Shown here: one piece after another, positions 1 through 12,112 of the stretch
How positions within the stretch are numbered: the first letter of the stretch is position 1
Layout of the letters: each line of letters starts with the position of its first letter
Origin: an uncultured Clostridium sp.
Lineage (GTDB): Bacteria > Bacillota > Clostridia > TANB77 > CAG-508
NCBI GenBank assembly: GCA_947648255.1
Contig: CANSNA010000010.1
Span: forward strand, 1 to 40,456
DNA: 40,456 bases
Reading direction: 5' to 3'
The notes under the pieces: generated by a model
What the model saw: only the letters and a program-made list of their open reading frames with translations
What the model was told of the DNA's origin: nothing
Databases searched by the model: none
Position numbers and translations under genes: made by a program

Positions 1-1
1 T

Positions 2-193
2 CATTTACACAAAATTATAGATAAATTCTATGAAACTGTTGATAAATTTATAGTTTGGATTTGCCATAAATTTGGTATTGGAGAATCAAAGGAACTAGTT
101 AGAAATTTTGAAAAAGAGACTCATACTTTTATTGATCCAGTGAAGCAAGTAAAACACGAGGAAATAGAAAGAGAATGGAATTTAGAAAGATAA
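2..193 (+). CDS. C-terminal fragment of a protein starting before the window (possibly plasmid mobilization/relaxase-like)
   Basis: Open frame HLHKIIDKFYETVDKFIVWICHKFGIGESKELVRNFEKE...WNLER* running from the window edge to TAA; family guess is weak. Confidence 0.35.
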   Translation, partial: HLHKIIDKFYETVDKFIVWICHKFGIGESKELVRNFEKETHTFIDPVKQVKHEEIEREWNLER

Positions 194-227
194 GAGGCAG
201 GAATTGACCTGCCTTTCCACAACATTT

Positions 228-681
228 CTATTTATTAAAAAGTCCGTTTAAACCAATTCTTAATTTTGGTAAAAATTGATTCTTTATATTCTACTATAGC
301 AACAGAATTTTCAATTGGTTCTACTTTAGTTACTTTGATTTTGAATAAATTATCTGGAGTGTATTTTTCATGTAATTCTTTTTGTTCTTTTTCATACAAT
401 GTCTTTTCTTTTGCTTGTATAACTTCTTTTTCTTCATCAGTTGCAAAATAATTTTTATACAATACAGCTAATAGCTTGTTTGCTTGTTCTGAAGCTTGAT
501 AATTCTCTATATTGTCAATTTCTATAACTTTCTGTTTATCTCTCTTGCTTTCAATATTTTCCCAAATATTCTCAGGTATTTTTTTTATTAAATTCCAAGA
601 CATTAAATTTAGTATTGCATATACCTCTGAATATGCTTCTTTAGTTATCTTCATACTCTTCTCCCTCATATTCTTTTTCAT
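228..681 (-). CDS. hypothetical protein; tentative single CGGA site near the C-terminus (plus-strand TCCG 243..246)
   Basis: ORF track 235..681; reading CGGA as one unit changes the end from KNWFKRTF* to KNWFKGLFNK* (stop at 228..230). Length arithmetic holds but there is no homology support for the shifted tail. Confidence 0.5.
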
Positions 682-1729
682 CTCTTGCTAATGCTGTTAT
701 ATCTGCTTGTGCTTCAGCTGTTTTTCCTATTGACTTACTCACTGCACCCTTCATGGCTGACATTACTGCACTATCTTGAGTTGCTAATTTAGGGTCTATT
801 TGCAATCTTTTTGTAAAACCTGTAAACCATGTTACAACTTTATCCATTCTCCTTCTTACATCTTGTTCGTTTTTCTGTATATCTGTAGATAAACTTTGAA
901 AAATAGGTTCAACAGCAGTTAAAATGCTTAAAATTTCTTCTTTTCTTTTTTGATCCATTGCACTTAATACTGATAATCTTTTATCCTCTGGTATATTTCT
1001 AGAAACTGCTCTTTGCATGTCATCTGGTGTCAACTCGGCAGTTTTAGGCATTAATTTAGTATTTCGTTCACTAAATCCATCAGATATTGTATATGTAAAT
1101 CCATCTTCTTTGATTTTCTGTCTTACTACGTCTGATTCAATAGATATAATTACATCTCCATCTTTATCATATTCATAATATGTCATTCCAACTAACTCAT
1201 CTTGATATAAAGCAGCTTTTTTCTTTCCTTGATTATCATATTGATAGGATACTAAAGCATTATCTATATATTTTAGTCTACCATCGTCAAACATTGCATG
1301 TCTATACATACTTTCAACGTCTCCGTGTTCATTGAAAATTCTTTGTTGTCTAGTAGCCATCATATCATCAGAATAATAATATAAAACAGTGTCTTTTCCA
1401 TCTTTGTTTTTTCCACGTACTACTGTTATTTCATCTTTTTCTCGCATTTCTTCATTATACATAATCATTTCATGATCAAAATCTAGATCTTTTACTTTTG
1501 CTGTTGAAATATCGTATTGTTTTAATCCTAGCACCTTTTTATCTCTAGCAATAAGTATCTTTTGTAGTATATCTAGTGGAATTACTATTTCTCCATTCTC
1601 TCTTTCTGATATATTAACTATAATAACATCATCAGGCAATTCAATTAAATCCTTTAAATCTTCAAAATGTCCATTTTGTAAACATTTGCTTATTTTCTCA
1701 TCTAATAATTTTTCATCAACTTTATCCAT
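641..1729 (-). CDS. hypothetical protein (~362 aa)
   Basis: Long ORF, RBS-like AGGAGAAG upstream of ATG 1729, no in-frame CGG. Confidence 0.65.
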   Translation of the reverse strand: MDKVDEKLLDEKISKCLQNGHFEDLKDLIELPDDVIIVNISERENGEIVIPLDILQKILIARDKKVLGLKQYDISTAKVKDLDFDHEMIMYNEEMREKDEITVVRGKNKDGKDTVLYYYSDDMMATRQQRIFNEHGDVESMYRHAMFDDGRLKYIDNALVSYQYDNQGKKKAALYQDELVGMTYYEYDKDGDVIISIESDVVRQKIKEDGFTYTISDGFSERNTKLMPKTAELTPDDMQRAVSRNIPEDKRLSVLSAMDQKRKEEILSILTAVEPIFQSLSTDIQKNEQDVRRRMDKVVTWFTGFTKRLQIDPKLATQDSAVMSAMKGAVSKSIGKTAEAQADITALARDEKEYEGEEYEDN

Positions 1730-2144
1730 TTTTATCACTTCTCCTTATATTTTTAATTATCTCATAAAATCCATTTTTTTGCAACATTTATAAAAAGTAT
1801 AACATAATTGGGTAATTATCTGTTTTTGATAATTCTTCTAATATGGCATAGCAAACACTTGATATATCATTACTTTTGCGAGTATTAGACATTGCAATAA
1901 TCATACTTTCTTCTTTTAGACCTTTTATATTTTATTTTTTAGATATTTTTATCTATGTAAATATATCACAAAAAATTATTAACAATAAGTTTTAAAAATT
2001 GTTTACTTAGTCATTTGCTGAAATTTACTTTTGTGTTTAAGGAATTAATAAAAAAGGTAAAAAAGTTATTGAAGAATTGAAAAAAATATGATATATTAAA
2101 AAGGAAATTCAAAAGAAACTAATTTATAGAAAGAGTGGTTGTGT

Positions 2145-3684
2145 ATGGCAAGAAATGGTAGAAGATATGATAATGGGGCAAAACTAAATATGAAAAAGGT
2201 AATTGGTGTATTAATTGCTTTTATATTAATTATTGCATGTATTTGGGGAATTATAAAAATGCTAAACAACGACTCAAAAAGTATAGCTGGAAAGATTGAA
2301 AATGTATATTATTATACTATATATGATAGTGGAAAATGGGGAGTAATTGATTCATATGGTAAAGAGATTGTAAAACCAGATTATAATGAAATGATAGTTG
2401 TGCCAGATAAATCACAAGATATATTTGTATGTACATATGATGTGGACTATGGAAACAATGAATATAAAACAAAAGTGATTAATTCAAAAGGAAAAGAAAT
2501 CATAAAAGGATATAACAAAGTAGAGGCAATTGCCAATTATGATAAAAATAAAAACATATGGTATGAAAAGAATGTATTTAGAGTAGAAAAAGATGGAAAG
2601 TATGGATTAATTAATTATTCAGGTAAAAAATTGCTTGATCCTACCTACAATAGTATAAACCCAGTATATGGAGTAGAAAATAGTCTTATTATTGAAAAAG
2701 ACCGGAAAATTTGGACTTTGTGATGACACTGGAAATATAATAATAGAGCCAAATTATAAAAAAATAGAAAAAATTGGTGATGATTATAAAAATGGTTATA
2801 TAGTAACAAATGAGAATGATAAATGTGGAATAATAGGTTTTGACAAGAATGAGATATTAGAAGCAAAATATGATGAAATCAAACCAATATGTGCAGAAGA
2901 TAATTATGTAGTAAAAGAAAATGGAAAATATATTGTAATAAATAAATCAGGAGAAAAACAGATAAATAAAGAGTTTGAAGATATAGAAGCAATTAATAAA
3001 GACTATGTAATAGCAAAATCTTCAGAGGGAAAATATGGAGTAGTTGATAGACAAGGTGAAACTAAAATAGATTTTAAATATGATAAATTATCTCAAACAA
3101 ATTCAGCAAATTATATTGCAAAACAAGGAGATAAATACGGAATTGTAAATATAGATGGAAATATCCAATTTGAAATTAAAAGTATAGGAATTAATTATGT
3201 AGAATCAGGAGATTTTATAATAGCAGATTATATGGAAAACCGGAAAACTTATTTCAAAAGTTTACGATAAAGATTATGTAGAGAAACTAGCTGGAATAGT
3301 TTCAGAAGTAAATACTTCAAAAGGCTATATTAGAATGTTTGCAAATGATGAATATAAATATTATAACTTTAAATTTGAAGAAAAAGATTCATCTCAAGTT
3401 TTAACAGGAAACAAACTATTTTTAAGTAAAAAAGATGGGAAATATGGATTTGTAGATAGTACCCGGAAAAGTAGTAGTAAATCATAATTACGATGATGCA
3501 ACAGAGCAAAATTCTAGCCGGATATGCAGGAATAAAAAAAGATGGATTATGGGGTGCTATTGACTTAAATGGAAATGTGGTAGTAGAGCCTACATACAAT
3601 TTAGATAGTAACACAAAAGTTGATTTCATAGGTCCTTGGCACTTGTGTGAAGACTTAAATGCTAATTATTATTTAGACGTATGA
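2145..3684 (+). CDS. WG-repeat-containing protein with N-terminal TM helix; four CGGA +1 sites
   Basis: Repeats DGKWGVID, DGKYGLIN, DGKYGIVN, DGLWGAID. CGGA at 2703, 3241, 3464 and 3519 join four ORF fragments into one frame ending TGA 3684; the repeats predict Gly at the sites. Confidence 0.85.
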
Positions 3685-4947
3685 TAAAAGATATGGAAAG
3701 GATAAAAAACATGGAACTAAGGATGAAATATAGTTATAGCTATTTTATATACCCATATGTAATAAAAGAAAGTAGTTATAAAAAATACATACAAAAATTA
3801 ATGAAAAGCGATAAATATGAACCAAAATTTTTTGGAAAGAAAAAGAATTTAAGCATATATAATTTCTTCTTGCCAAACATCCGTGAATATATGTTTAAAA
3901 GTTTTGGAATAGCTGAAAAAGAAGTTAAAACAAAAAATACATTAGATGATAAACTGAGGGAGAATATGTTTAAAGATTTTCCCTGTACAGTTTTTGAATA
4001 TAAAATTATAAACAATGCACAAGCAAAAACAGGAAATGAAGAAGGCATTTTCTTTAAGATAGAAAAAATGGAAATCATTTGTTTTAAATCTGGGATTTGT
4101 TTTTTAGTTATGAAGACAAATATAGAAGATACAAATAGATTTGCAGACCTTTTAAATTTTAATGCTAAATTCCGTGATATAAATTCTGAAAATGCAAATT
4201 TAGCAAACTACAGAAACATAAAAATACAAACAAGCACATTTAGTGATGTAAAATCATTAACTGATGTAATAAAAGAAATAACAGGAGGAATGGAAAGAGC
4301 AGAAAAGATAGATATAGATATAAATAGATTTTTAACATATTCATATGTTTGCCTAGACCAGGAATATTGGAATGAAAGTAGAAATTTTAATGAAATAGAA
4401 AAGGAATTCTTTAAATTTGCAAATGTATTAAATAGTGAATTTAATTCAAGCTATGTAAATGATAGACTAAAGGTAGTAAATCTTGGAAACTATACAAAAG
4501 TACGGAATCAGCAAGGCAGGAATAAATCTACTTACATCTAGCATAAATACAGTGAATTACACTAATTTGCCATTTGAATTTGAAAACGAATATTTATATG
4601 CATATATATTTACACTATATGAGAAATTCTATTTTTCAAAACTATTATTTGATTTCAAGAAAAACACAAAGTATTCAAAAGCAGCAAAAGACTTTATAGA
4701 ATTTACAAATGATGTTTGGGTTCATGAGCTCACAAATAATGATAATGGAACCTTAATATATAATGATACAAAAGAGGCATTACAACTTAAAAGTATATAT
4801 GAGACAGTAAAAGAACAATATGATGTAGCATATAAAGGATTTAAGATGAAAAATAGTGATATGCTGAACAAAGTAATACTTATCTTACTTGTCGCATCTC
4901 TTATTACAAATGTCATAAACTTTATTAATCTTTACAAATTAAGATAG
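3681..4947 (+). CDS. hypothetical protein with C-terminal TM segment; one CGGA +1 site
   Basis: ORFs 3681..4541 and 4483..4947 join exactly via CGGA 4503..4506 (YTKV-G-ISKAGINLL); ATGA overlap with upstream gene. Confidence 0.75.
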
Positions 4948-4962
4948 GAATGAAACAAAAAA

Positions 4963-5340
4963 ATGAACATAACTTGTGGCACAGATATAATTGAAATAAA
5001 CAGAATACAAAAAATGATGAAAGATACAGGAAGTCAAGGAGCAAATAAGATTTATACAAAAAATGAAATAGAATATTGTGAAAGTAAGCATAATGTTAAA
5101 TATCAACATTATGCTGTTAGATTTGCCGCAAAAGAGGCAATATTTAAGGCAATATCGAATAATTTAGAAAATAAATTTGATATATCATGGAAAGATGTTG
5201 AAATATTAAATGATAAAAATGGAAGACCAAAGGTTAATTTTATAGGAAGTAAAGTAAAAGGTATAAAAAGTATAGAAATCAGCTTATCGCATTGCAAAGA
5301 ATATGCAGTTGCAAATGTAGTTGCAGTTTGGGAGGAATGA
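4963..5340 (+). CDS. acpS: holo-[acyl-carrier-protein] synthase
   Basis: GTDIIEINRI, FAAKEAIFKA, ISLSHCKEYAVANVVA motifs. Confidence 0.93.
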   Translation: MNITCGTDIIEINRIQKMMKDTGSQGANKIYTKNEIEYCESKHNVKYQHYAVRFAAKEAIFKAISNNLENKFDISWKDVEILNDKNGRPKVNFIGSKVKGIKSIEISLSHCKEYAVANVVAVWEE

Positions 5341-5344
5341 CAAA

Positions 5345-6128
5345 ATGAGATTATTTGATACACATTCACATTATAATGATGAACAGTTTGATGAAGATAG
5401 AGAAGAGATCATAAAGTTAATTTATGAAGCAGGAATTAAAAATACAGTTGTAGTTGGAGATAATATAGAAAATTCAAAAAAGGTTATAGAAATTGCTAAA
5501 AATCATAATTTTATTTATTCAGCAATTCGGAATACATCCAAGTGAAATCGCAGGAAGTAGAGAAGAAATTTTACAGGAAATAGATGAGATAAGAGAACTT
5601 GCAAAAAATCAAAAGATAGTTGCAATAGGAGAGATAGGACTTGATTATCATTGGGAAAAAGATAAAAAGGAACTTCAAAGATTTGCATTTTTGGAGCAGA
5701 TTAAACTTGCAAATGAGTTAAGCCTCCCAATTATTATCCATTCAAGAGATGCAATAATGGATACTATCGAAATATTAAAAAGCGAAGTAAAGCCAGTAAA
5801 AAAAGGAATTTTACATTGCTGCCAGCTAAATAAAGATTTAGTAAAAACAGGGCTTGAAGAAGGTTTATATATATCTTTTGCAGGAGCGATAACTTTTAAA
5901 AGTTCAAAAAATGCTGATGAGATAATTCAAATGGTACCAGATAATAGGATATTAATTGAAACAGATTGTCCATACTTAAGCCCAGAACCGTTTAGAGGTA
6001 GGAGAAATGATTCTAGAAATATAAAATATACAGCAGAAAAAATTGCTAAAGTCAAGGGAAAAGATTTAGAAGAAATTGCAGAGACAACTTATGAGAATGC
6101 AAAAAGAGTTTACAATATATTGCCTTAA
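5345..6128 (+). CDS. tatD: TatD family deoxyribonuclease; one CGGA +1 site
   Basis: FDTHSHYND, AIGEIGLDYHW, IIHSRDA, ETDCPYLSPEPFRGRRND; CGGA 5528..5531 supplies the conserved Gly of GIHP. Confidence 0.93.
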
Positions 6129-6368
6129 AAAGATAGAGGTAAATTTATCGCTACATTAGAACAACAAATACCAAAAATATTTCAATAATATGTTGAAATA
6201 TTCTACAACATATTATAAAATTATAATCGAAATTTGTTTATAAAAGTAATAAAACAAATTCATATATCACAAAATGTAAAAAACTTTTTTTATAGCAATA
6301 CCAAATATGACAAACATTTCAAGAAAAAGCTTATATACTAATAAAAAAAGTTAGTAAAGGTGGTAAGG

Positions 6369-8838
6369 ATGTTTCAAAATATAACTGAGGAAGAAAAACA
6401 AGAACGTATTATAGAAAATGCTGAGGAAACTGAAAAAATCAATATAAAAGATGTTTTAAAAAAGTCATTTACAAAGCAAAATATACTTGTATATATCATA
6501 TCATTTATGTTATCAACAGTATGTACAGTTAATGATATGGCTCCATTTGGACTAGCTATTTTTGCAGCAGCTCTTGCAAATGGATTGCCAGCAGGTATAG
6601 TATTTGCATTTACACTACTTGGCACATTGATTCGGAATAGGTGCAGGAGAGACACTTACTTTAATACTCACAGTACTTGTATTTGTACGGAATGGTACTA
6701 GTTTTAAAACCATGGTATGAAGAAGAATATAAAAGTGAAAGAAGGAAACTTGGAAAGTATGTATTAATAAGTGTTATAGCTGTTCAAATTATACAAATGC
6801 TATTTAGAGGATTTTTACTATATGATTTATTTTTGAGTATAACAACAGGAGTTATAACATATATATTCTATAAAATATTCTCAAATTCGTTAATAACAAT
6901 AAGTGAATATGGAGTTACAAAAGTTTTTACAGTAGAAGAAGTTGTAGGAGCAAGCCTAATGATAGCAATTGCTTTAACAGCATTTAGAGACTTTGGGCTT
7001 TTTGGATTTGAAATAAAAACAGTATTATGCATATTAATAGTGCTAATTCTAGGTTGGAAAAAGGGAATACTAATTCGGTGCAACAAGTGGAATAACGATA
7101 GGAGCAGTGCTAGGAGTAATTGGGCGGAAGCTCACAAATTTTAGTTGCATCTTTTGCAATTTCACGGAATGATTGCAGGATTTTTAAGTAAATTTGGAAA
7201 AATTCGGTGTAATTTTAGGATTTATTGCAGGAAATATATTACTTTCATATGTTTCAAACGGAAATACACAAGAAATAATATATCTAAAAGAAATAATTCT
7301 TGCATCACTTGGGCTTTTGCTTGTACCAAAAAAAATACAGATAAATGTTTCAGAATTTTTTGGAAAAGACTTATACTTACCAGTACGGTGTGAGTTATGG
7401 GCTAGAAAGTAGTAATACAGAGGCTGTATATAAGCTAAATACAGTTTCTAAAACAATAGATGAGATGTCTAGAAATTATAAAGAAGATTTTCAAGCAGAA
7501 GAAAATTTAGTAGATGCAAAAAAGGTATTTCTTACAAGTCTTGAAGAAAAACTAGATGTATTAGCAGAAAATATTTTATATGAAGATTTAGTAGACGAAG
7601 AAAATGGGCTAACAAGTGAAATCTTTGATATTTTGGAAGAAAAAAATATGATTACCAAAAAAGATATATTAGATTTACTTGAAAAAAGAAATGAATACAT
7701 AATGGGATTTGAAGATTTTGATACTAACATGAAAGTAGAAGATGATATAAATAAAGTTACAAGACTAATTAATGAAACATATAAAATAGGTAAACTAAAT
7801 AACCTATGGAAACAGAGAATGAAAGAAAACAAAAAAGTTATTAGTACACAATTAGATCGGTGTTTCAAAGGCAATTTCAAGTGTTGCTGAGGCAATTGAA
7901 ATTTCAAAAAATGAAAATTTTGAAAAAGAAAAGAAAGAGATACAAATACTGTTAGAACAAAAAGGAATAGAACTAGTAGAGGTTAATATAGAAAAAAACA
8001 AAAATAGCAGATTTGTTATAAATACATATATAAAACTAGGTAGCGATGAAGAAGATAGGACATATGAAATAGAAAATATACTTTCAAAAGTATTAAAAAA
8101 CAAAATTGTTTTTCAAAAAGATTTTTGTGCAATAAAAAATGCTAGTGATATATCTAGACAAGTTTATGTATCTAAGGACAAGTTTGATATACAAATAGGA
8201 ATTGCAACTGCGAGTAAAGAGGGCACAGATGCATCAGGAGATTCAAATGTGCAGACAAAATTAGATGATGGGAAATATTTAATTGCAATAAGTGATGGAA
8301 TGGGAAGTGGAAAGGAAGCAAAAAAAGCAAGTAGTAGTGCAGTAAAAATGCTAAATAGAATGCTAAGTAGTGGATTTGACAAAGATACATCCTTGGAACT
8401 TATAAATAGTAGTATGTATATAAATTCGAAAGAAGACAGCTATGCAACACTAGATATAGCAATACTTGATTTATATTCAGGTAATATGGAATTTATGAAA
8501 AATGGTGCATGTCCAACTTTTATTAAAAATAAAAAAGATGTAACTGTAGTTAAATCTATATCACTCCCAGCACGGAATTTTAGACAAAGTTGATCTAGTA
8601 GTCTATGATAAAGACTTAAGCGATGGTGATATAATTATTATGTGTACAGATCGGAATACTAGAATCAAATATAGATTACGAAAATAAGGAAGTTTGGGTA
8701 AAAAATTTCTTAGAAGAAATTGAAACAGATAATGTGCAAAAAATAGCAAATATTTTGCTTGCTCAAGCAATAGATAATGGAGTAGGCATAGCAAAAGATG
8801 ACATGACAGTTATTGCAGTTAAGGTAAGAAAAAATTAA
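6369..8838 (+). CDS. spoIIE: stage II sporulation protein E (PP2C-type phosphatase); ten CGGN +1 sites
   Basis: Multi-TM N-terminus, YLIAISDGMGSGKEA, SLPAGIL, CTDGILES, KDDMTVIAVKV. Sites at 6633, 6688, 7076, 7125, 7165, 7205, 7386, 7858, 8573 and 8652; (2470-10)/3 = 820 codons. Confidence 0.93.
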
Positions 8839-8864
8839 CATTTGCTATTTTATAAAAAATATAG

Positions 8865-8870
8865 TATAAT
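8865..8870 (+). promoter_or_regulatory. -10 TATAAT upstream of the 8941 cassette (-35 candidate TTGCTA 8842..8847, 17-bp spacer)
   Basis: Sequence inspection. Confidence 0.55.
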
Positions 8871-8940
8871 TAAATGCTGTAACACTTAAAAAGTGCTGCA
8901 AAAGTAGCTTAAACACATGTAGAATTAAAAGGAGGCAACT

Positions 8941-9378
8941 ATGTTATACATTCCGATTACGAACCACACTTTGCAAAAGGCAGCAGCAGATGCCATTTCT
9001 CGTAATGAGGTGGGAATCCTAATTTGGTCTACAGGTAGCAGGTGGATAAACTTGCATGACAAAACTACAAATGAAAATCCTGTTTATCAGGCAATGATGA
9101 GTGAAGTCCAGAAGGGTGACATCATATTTGTAGATTTTGAGAAGGGGAAATGGAGGAGTATTAATGGTAGCTTGGAAAGCGAGGAACTAAGCATTTCAAT
9201 GCAGAGTGGCGTGAATTTTAGGGAGCTTGCTGTGCCTGCAAGAGCAGTTGCAAGTGATGGCGATTACTGTGAACGGATTACCCAAATCTGTAATAGGTTT
9301 TTGCTTAGCGGACCAATCACAACTTTTCCTTCAGGGCATTTGAGTAGCATCCATTTTAATCCAAGCATTCTCAAGTGA
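8941..9378 (+). CDS. hypothetical protein, compositionally atypical single-gene cassette; contains in-frame CGG (9274..9276)
   Basis: ORF of 145 aa with RBS AAAGGAGG; richer in G/C-ending codons than its neighbours. Confidence 0.65.
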   Translation: MLYIPITNHTLQKAAADAISRNEVGILIWSTGSRWINLHDKTTNENPVYQAMMSEVQKGDIIFVDFEKGKWRSINGSLESEELSISMQSGVNFRELAVPARAVASDGDYCERITQICNRFLLSGPITTFPSGHLSSIHFNPSILK

Positions 9379-9417
9379 TTAGGTGAAAAAAGGTGATCTT
9401 AAATGAGATAGCGTAAT

Positions 9418-9455
9418 AAAACAAGTCCAGCAGAGTAATTTGCTGGGCTTGTTTT
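9418..9455. terminator. bidirectional hairpin between the 8941 cassette and dapA
   Basis: AAAACAAGtCCAGCA-loop-TGCTGGgCTTGTTTT. Confidence 0.8.
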
Positions 9456-9460
9456 ATTGA

Positions 9461-10351
9461 TTAAATTATATTTAGTTTTTTCATTTCATTTTCAAGAATA
9501 AGTTTTGCTTTATCAGTAATTTCAGTAAGTGGGAGTCTTGGAATTCCAAATTTATAGCCCATTAGATTTAAAGCCGCTTTAACAGGAATAGGATTTACTT
9601 CTGAGAACAAAGCTGAAATTAAAGGTAAACTATCTAATTGGAATTTTCTTGAAGCTTCTATATTTCCATTTAAGAAATCATGTACCATTTTGGAAGTTTT
9701 CCTTGGAATAATATTTGATAAAACTGAAATTACACCGAATTCCACCAAGAGATAAAATTGGAAGCGTCTGATCATCATTTCCACTATAAATTGCAAGTTC
9801 ATCTTTGCAAAGATGTGCAATCTTTGCAATTTGAGAAAGATCTCCGCTGGCTTCTTTAACTGCTACAATATTTGGAATTTTGGAAAGTTCTAAACAAGTT
9901 TCAGGCTCAATGTTTACTCCGGTTCTAGATTTTACACTGTAAAGAATAATTGGAAGAGAAACTTGTTTGGCAATTGCTTCATAGTGTTTAAGAAGTCCGA
10001 GCTTGTGTACATTTATTGTAGTAGGGAGTTACAATTAAAAGACCATCTACATGAACACTTTCTGCATATTTAGACATTTCTATAGCAGCCTTAGTGTTGT
10101 TTCCACCAGTTCCCGCAATAATTGGAACTCTTTTATTTGCCACATCTACAGCAAATTTAATAGTTTCTTTTTTTTCTTCTTCTGTCATTGTAGAAGCTTC
10201 GCCAGTTGTTCCGCATACAACAATTGCATCTATTCCTTCTACGATTTGGTTTTCAATAAGCTTTTTGAATTCATCAAAATTTACACCACCGATTTTCTAA
10301 AAATGGTGTTGCAATGGCTGTTCCACAGCCTTTAAAAATAGGAGTTTTCAT
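9461..10351 (-). CDS. dapA: 4-hydroxy-tetrahydrodipicolinate synthase; three CGGN +1 sites
   Basis: [88 protein letters not shown]; minus-strand sites at plus 10288..10291, 9996..9999 and 9734..9737; (891-3)/3 = 296 codons. Confidence 0.93.
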
Positions 10352-10575
10352 ATATTTACCTCCAAAAAATAAAAAAGATTATATAATAATATATTTCTTT
10401 AATCTATATTAATTATATTTAAAAAATATGCTATTTGCAAGAAAATATTAAAAAATTTGCAAAAAAAGTATACAAATTATGTTTTAAGTGGTATACTATA
10501 TTAGTTAATTATGGCGAAAGTTACCAAATAAAGTAAAGTTATTGGTAATCTAGACCAAAAGGAGGAGAAGGAAGA

Positions 10576-12006
10576 ATGAAGAAACATTTAAGAAAAACAA
10601 AAATTGTATGCACAATTGGACCAGCTAGTGAAGACAAACTAGCCGAATTAATGGATGCTGGTATGGACGTAGTAAGAATAAACTTCTCACACGGAAGCTA
10701 CCCAGAACAAGAAGATAAAGTAGAAAAATTTTTTGAGGCAAGAAAGAAAGCTAATAAGCCTGTTGCACTATTATTAGATATGCAAGGACCAGAAGTTAGA
10801 ACAGGTAAATTAGTCAATGCACCTGTAGAATTAAAAATGGGTGAAACTATAACTCTTGTAAATGATGATATAGAAGGAGATAGTGCAAAAGTATCTGTAA
10901 GTTACAAAGAGTTATATAAAGATGTAAAACAAGGGACAAAAATACTTTTAGATGATGGATTAGTTGGATTAGAGGTAACAGAAATTAAAGGAAAAGACAT
11001 AGTTTGCAAAATATTAAATAATGGAAAACTTGGAAATAGAAAAAGTGTAAATATTCCAGGTGTACATTTAAGCTTGCCAGCCCTAAAAGAAAAAGATATT
11101 CAAGATCTAATAGATGGCGCAAAGCATGGTTTTGACTATGTTGCAGCATCATTTGTAAGAAATAAAGAAGATGTATTGGCAGTTAGAAAAGTGCTAGATG
11201 AAAATGGTGGAAAAGACATAAAAATTATTTGCAAAATTGAAAATCAAGAAGGATTAGAAAATCTTGAAGACATAATTGAGAATTCAGATGGAATAATGGT
11301 TGCAAGAGGAGATTTAGGCGTAGAAATACCATTCCAAAATGTACCAATAGCACAAAAAGATATGATAAAAGCTTGTAACAGAAAAGGAAAAGCAGTTATA
11401 ACAGCAACACAAATGTTAGAATCTATGACACATAGTCCAAGACCAACAAGAGCAGAAGTAAGCGATGTTGCAAATGCTATTTATGATAGAACAGGAGCAA
11501 TAATGCTTTCTGGAGAATGTGCAATGGGAGAATACCCAATAGAGTGTGTTCAAGCTATGGTAGATATTTCTGAAACAATTGAAGCTCAAATAAAATATTG
11601 GGAAAGATTTAACAATAAATATCAAAAATTAGAAACAGAAGATTTAGAATACAATGTAAATTATACAGTATGCAGAATGGCAAGAAAGATTAAAGCAAAA
11701 GCAGTAGTTGCATATACAAATACAGGAAGAACAGCAAGCTATTTATCAGGACTTGGAATCAAATGCCCAGTATTTGCTGTAACATCAAATGAAAAGACAT
11801 ATAATCAATTAGCATTAATGTGGAATGTGTTCCCAATACTATTACCAGAACAAAAAACAATTAACGATTTATTAGAAATAGGAATAGAGAAACTAGAAAA
11901 AGATGGTTATTTAGAAAAAGGAGATAAAGTTGTAATTGCTGGTGGTTCACAAATACTTCCAACTAGAAAAAATAGTAAAACAATAGGTGGAGTAATAGAA
12001 ATTTAG
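10576..12006 (+). CDS. pyk: pyruvate kinase
   Basis: TKIVCTIGPAS, VRINFSHGSY, GDLGVEIPFQNVP, ITATQMLESM; uninterrupted, no in-frame CGG. Confidence 0.97.
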   Translation: MKKHLRKTKIVCTIGPASEDKLAELMDAGMDVVRINFSHGSYPEQEDKVEKFFEARKKANKPVALLLDMQGPEVRTGKLVNAPVELKMGETITLVNDDIEGDSAKVSVSYKELYKDVKQGTKILLDDGLVGLEVTEIKGKDIVCKILNNGKLGNRKSVNIPGVHLSLPALKEKDIQDLIDGAKHGFDYVAASFVRNKEDVLAVRKVLDENGGKDIKIICKIENQEGLENLEDIIENSDGIMVARGDLGVEIPFQNVPIAQKDMIKACNRKGKAVITATQMLESMTHSPRPTRAEVSDVANAIYDRTGAIMLSGECAMGEYPIECVQAMVDISETIEAQIKYWERFNNKYQKLETEDLEYNVNYTVCRMARKIKAKAVVAYTNTGRTASYLSGLGIKCPVFAVTSNEKTYNQLALMWNVFPILLPEQKTINDLLEIGIEKLEKDGYLEKGDKVVIAGGSQILPTRKNSKTIGGVIEI

Positions 12007-12014
12007 GTAAAGGC

Positions 12015-12043
12015 TTGACAAGTGAGCAAAAATTTAGTATAAT
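12015..12043 (+). promoter_or_regulatory. sigma-A-type promoter TTGACA-N17-TATAAT upstream of rpmF
   Basis: Consensus -35 (12015..12020) and -10 (12038..12043). Confidence 0.85.
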
Positions 12044-12112
12044 ATCTAAGCGTATTACAAAAAGAGAACAAATAAAATATACAAAGTCGTAATAAAAAGG
12101 AGGTAATTAAAA

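Noticed and set aside
5321-5545. Separate small genes at each ORF fragment (e.g. 5321..5545 and 5493..6128; 24105..24671 and 24755..25081)
   Set aside because: Fragments are complementary parts of single families that join without loss at CGGN.
6369-8838. spoIIE (and other interrupted genes) as decaying pseudogenes
   Set aside because: No in-frame stops or other lesions apart from CGGN; identical signature in many genes including normally essential ones (glmU, dapA, rodA/ftsW); all conserved motifs intact after recoding.
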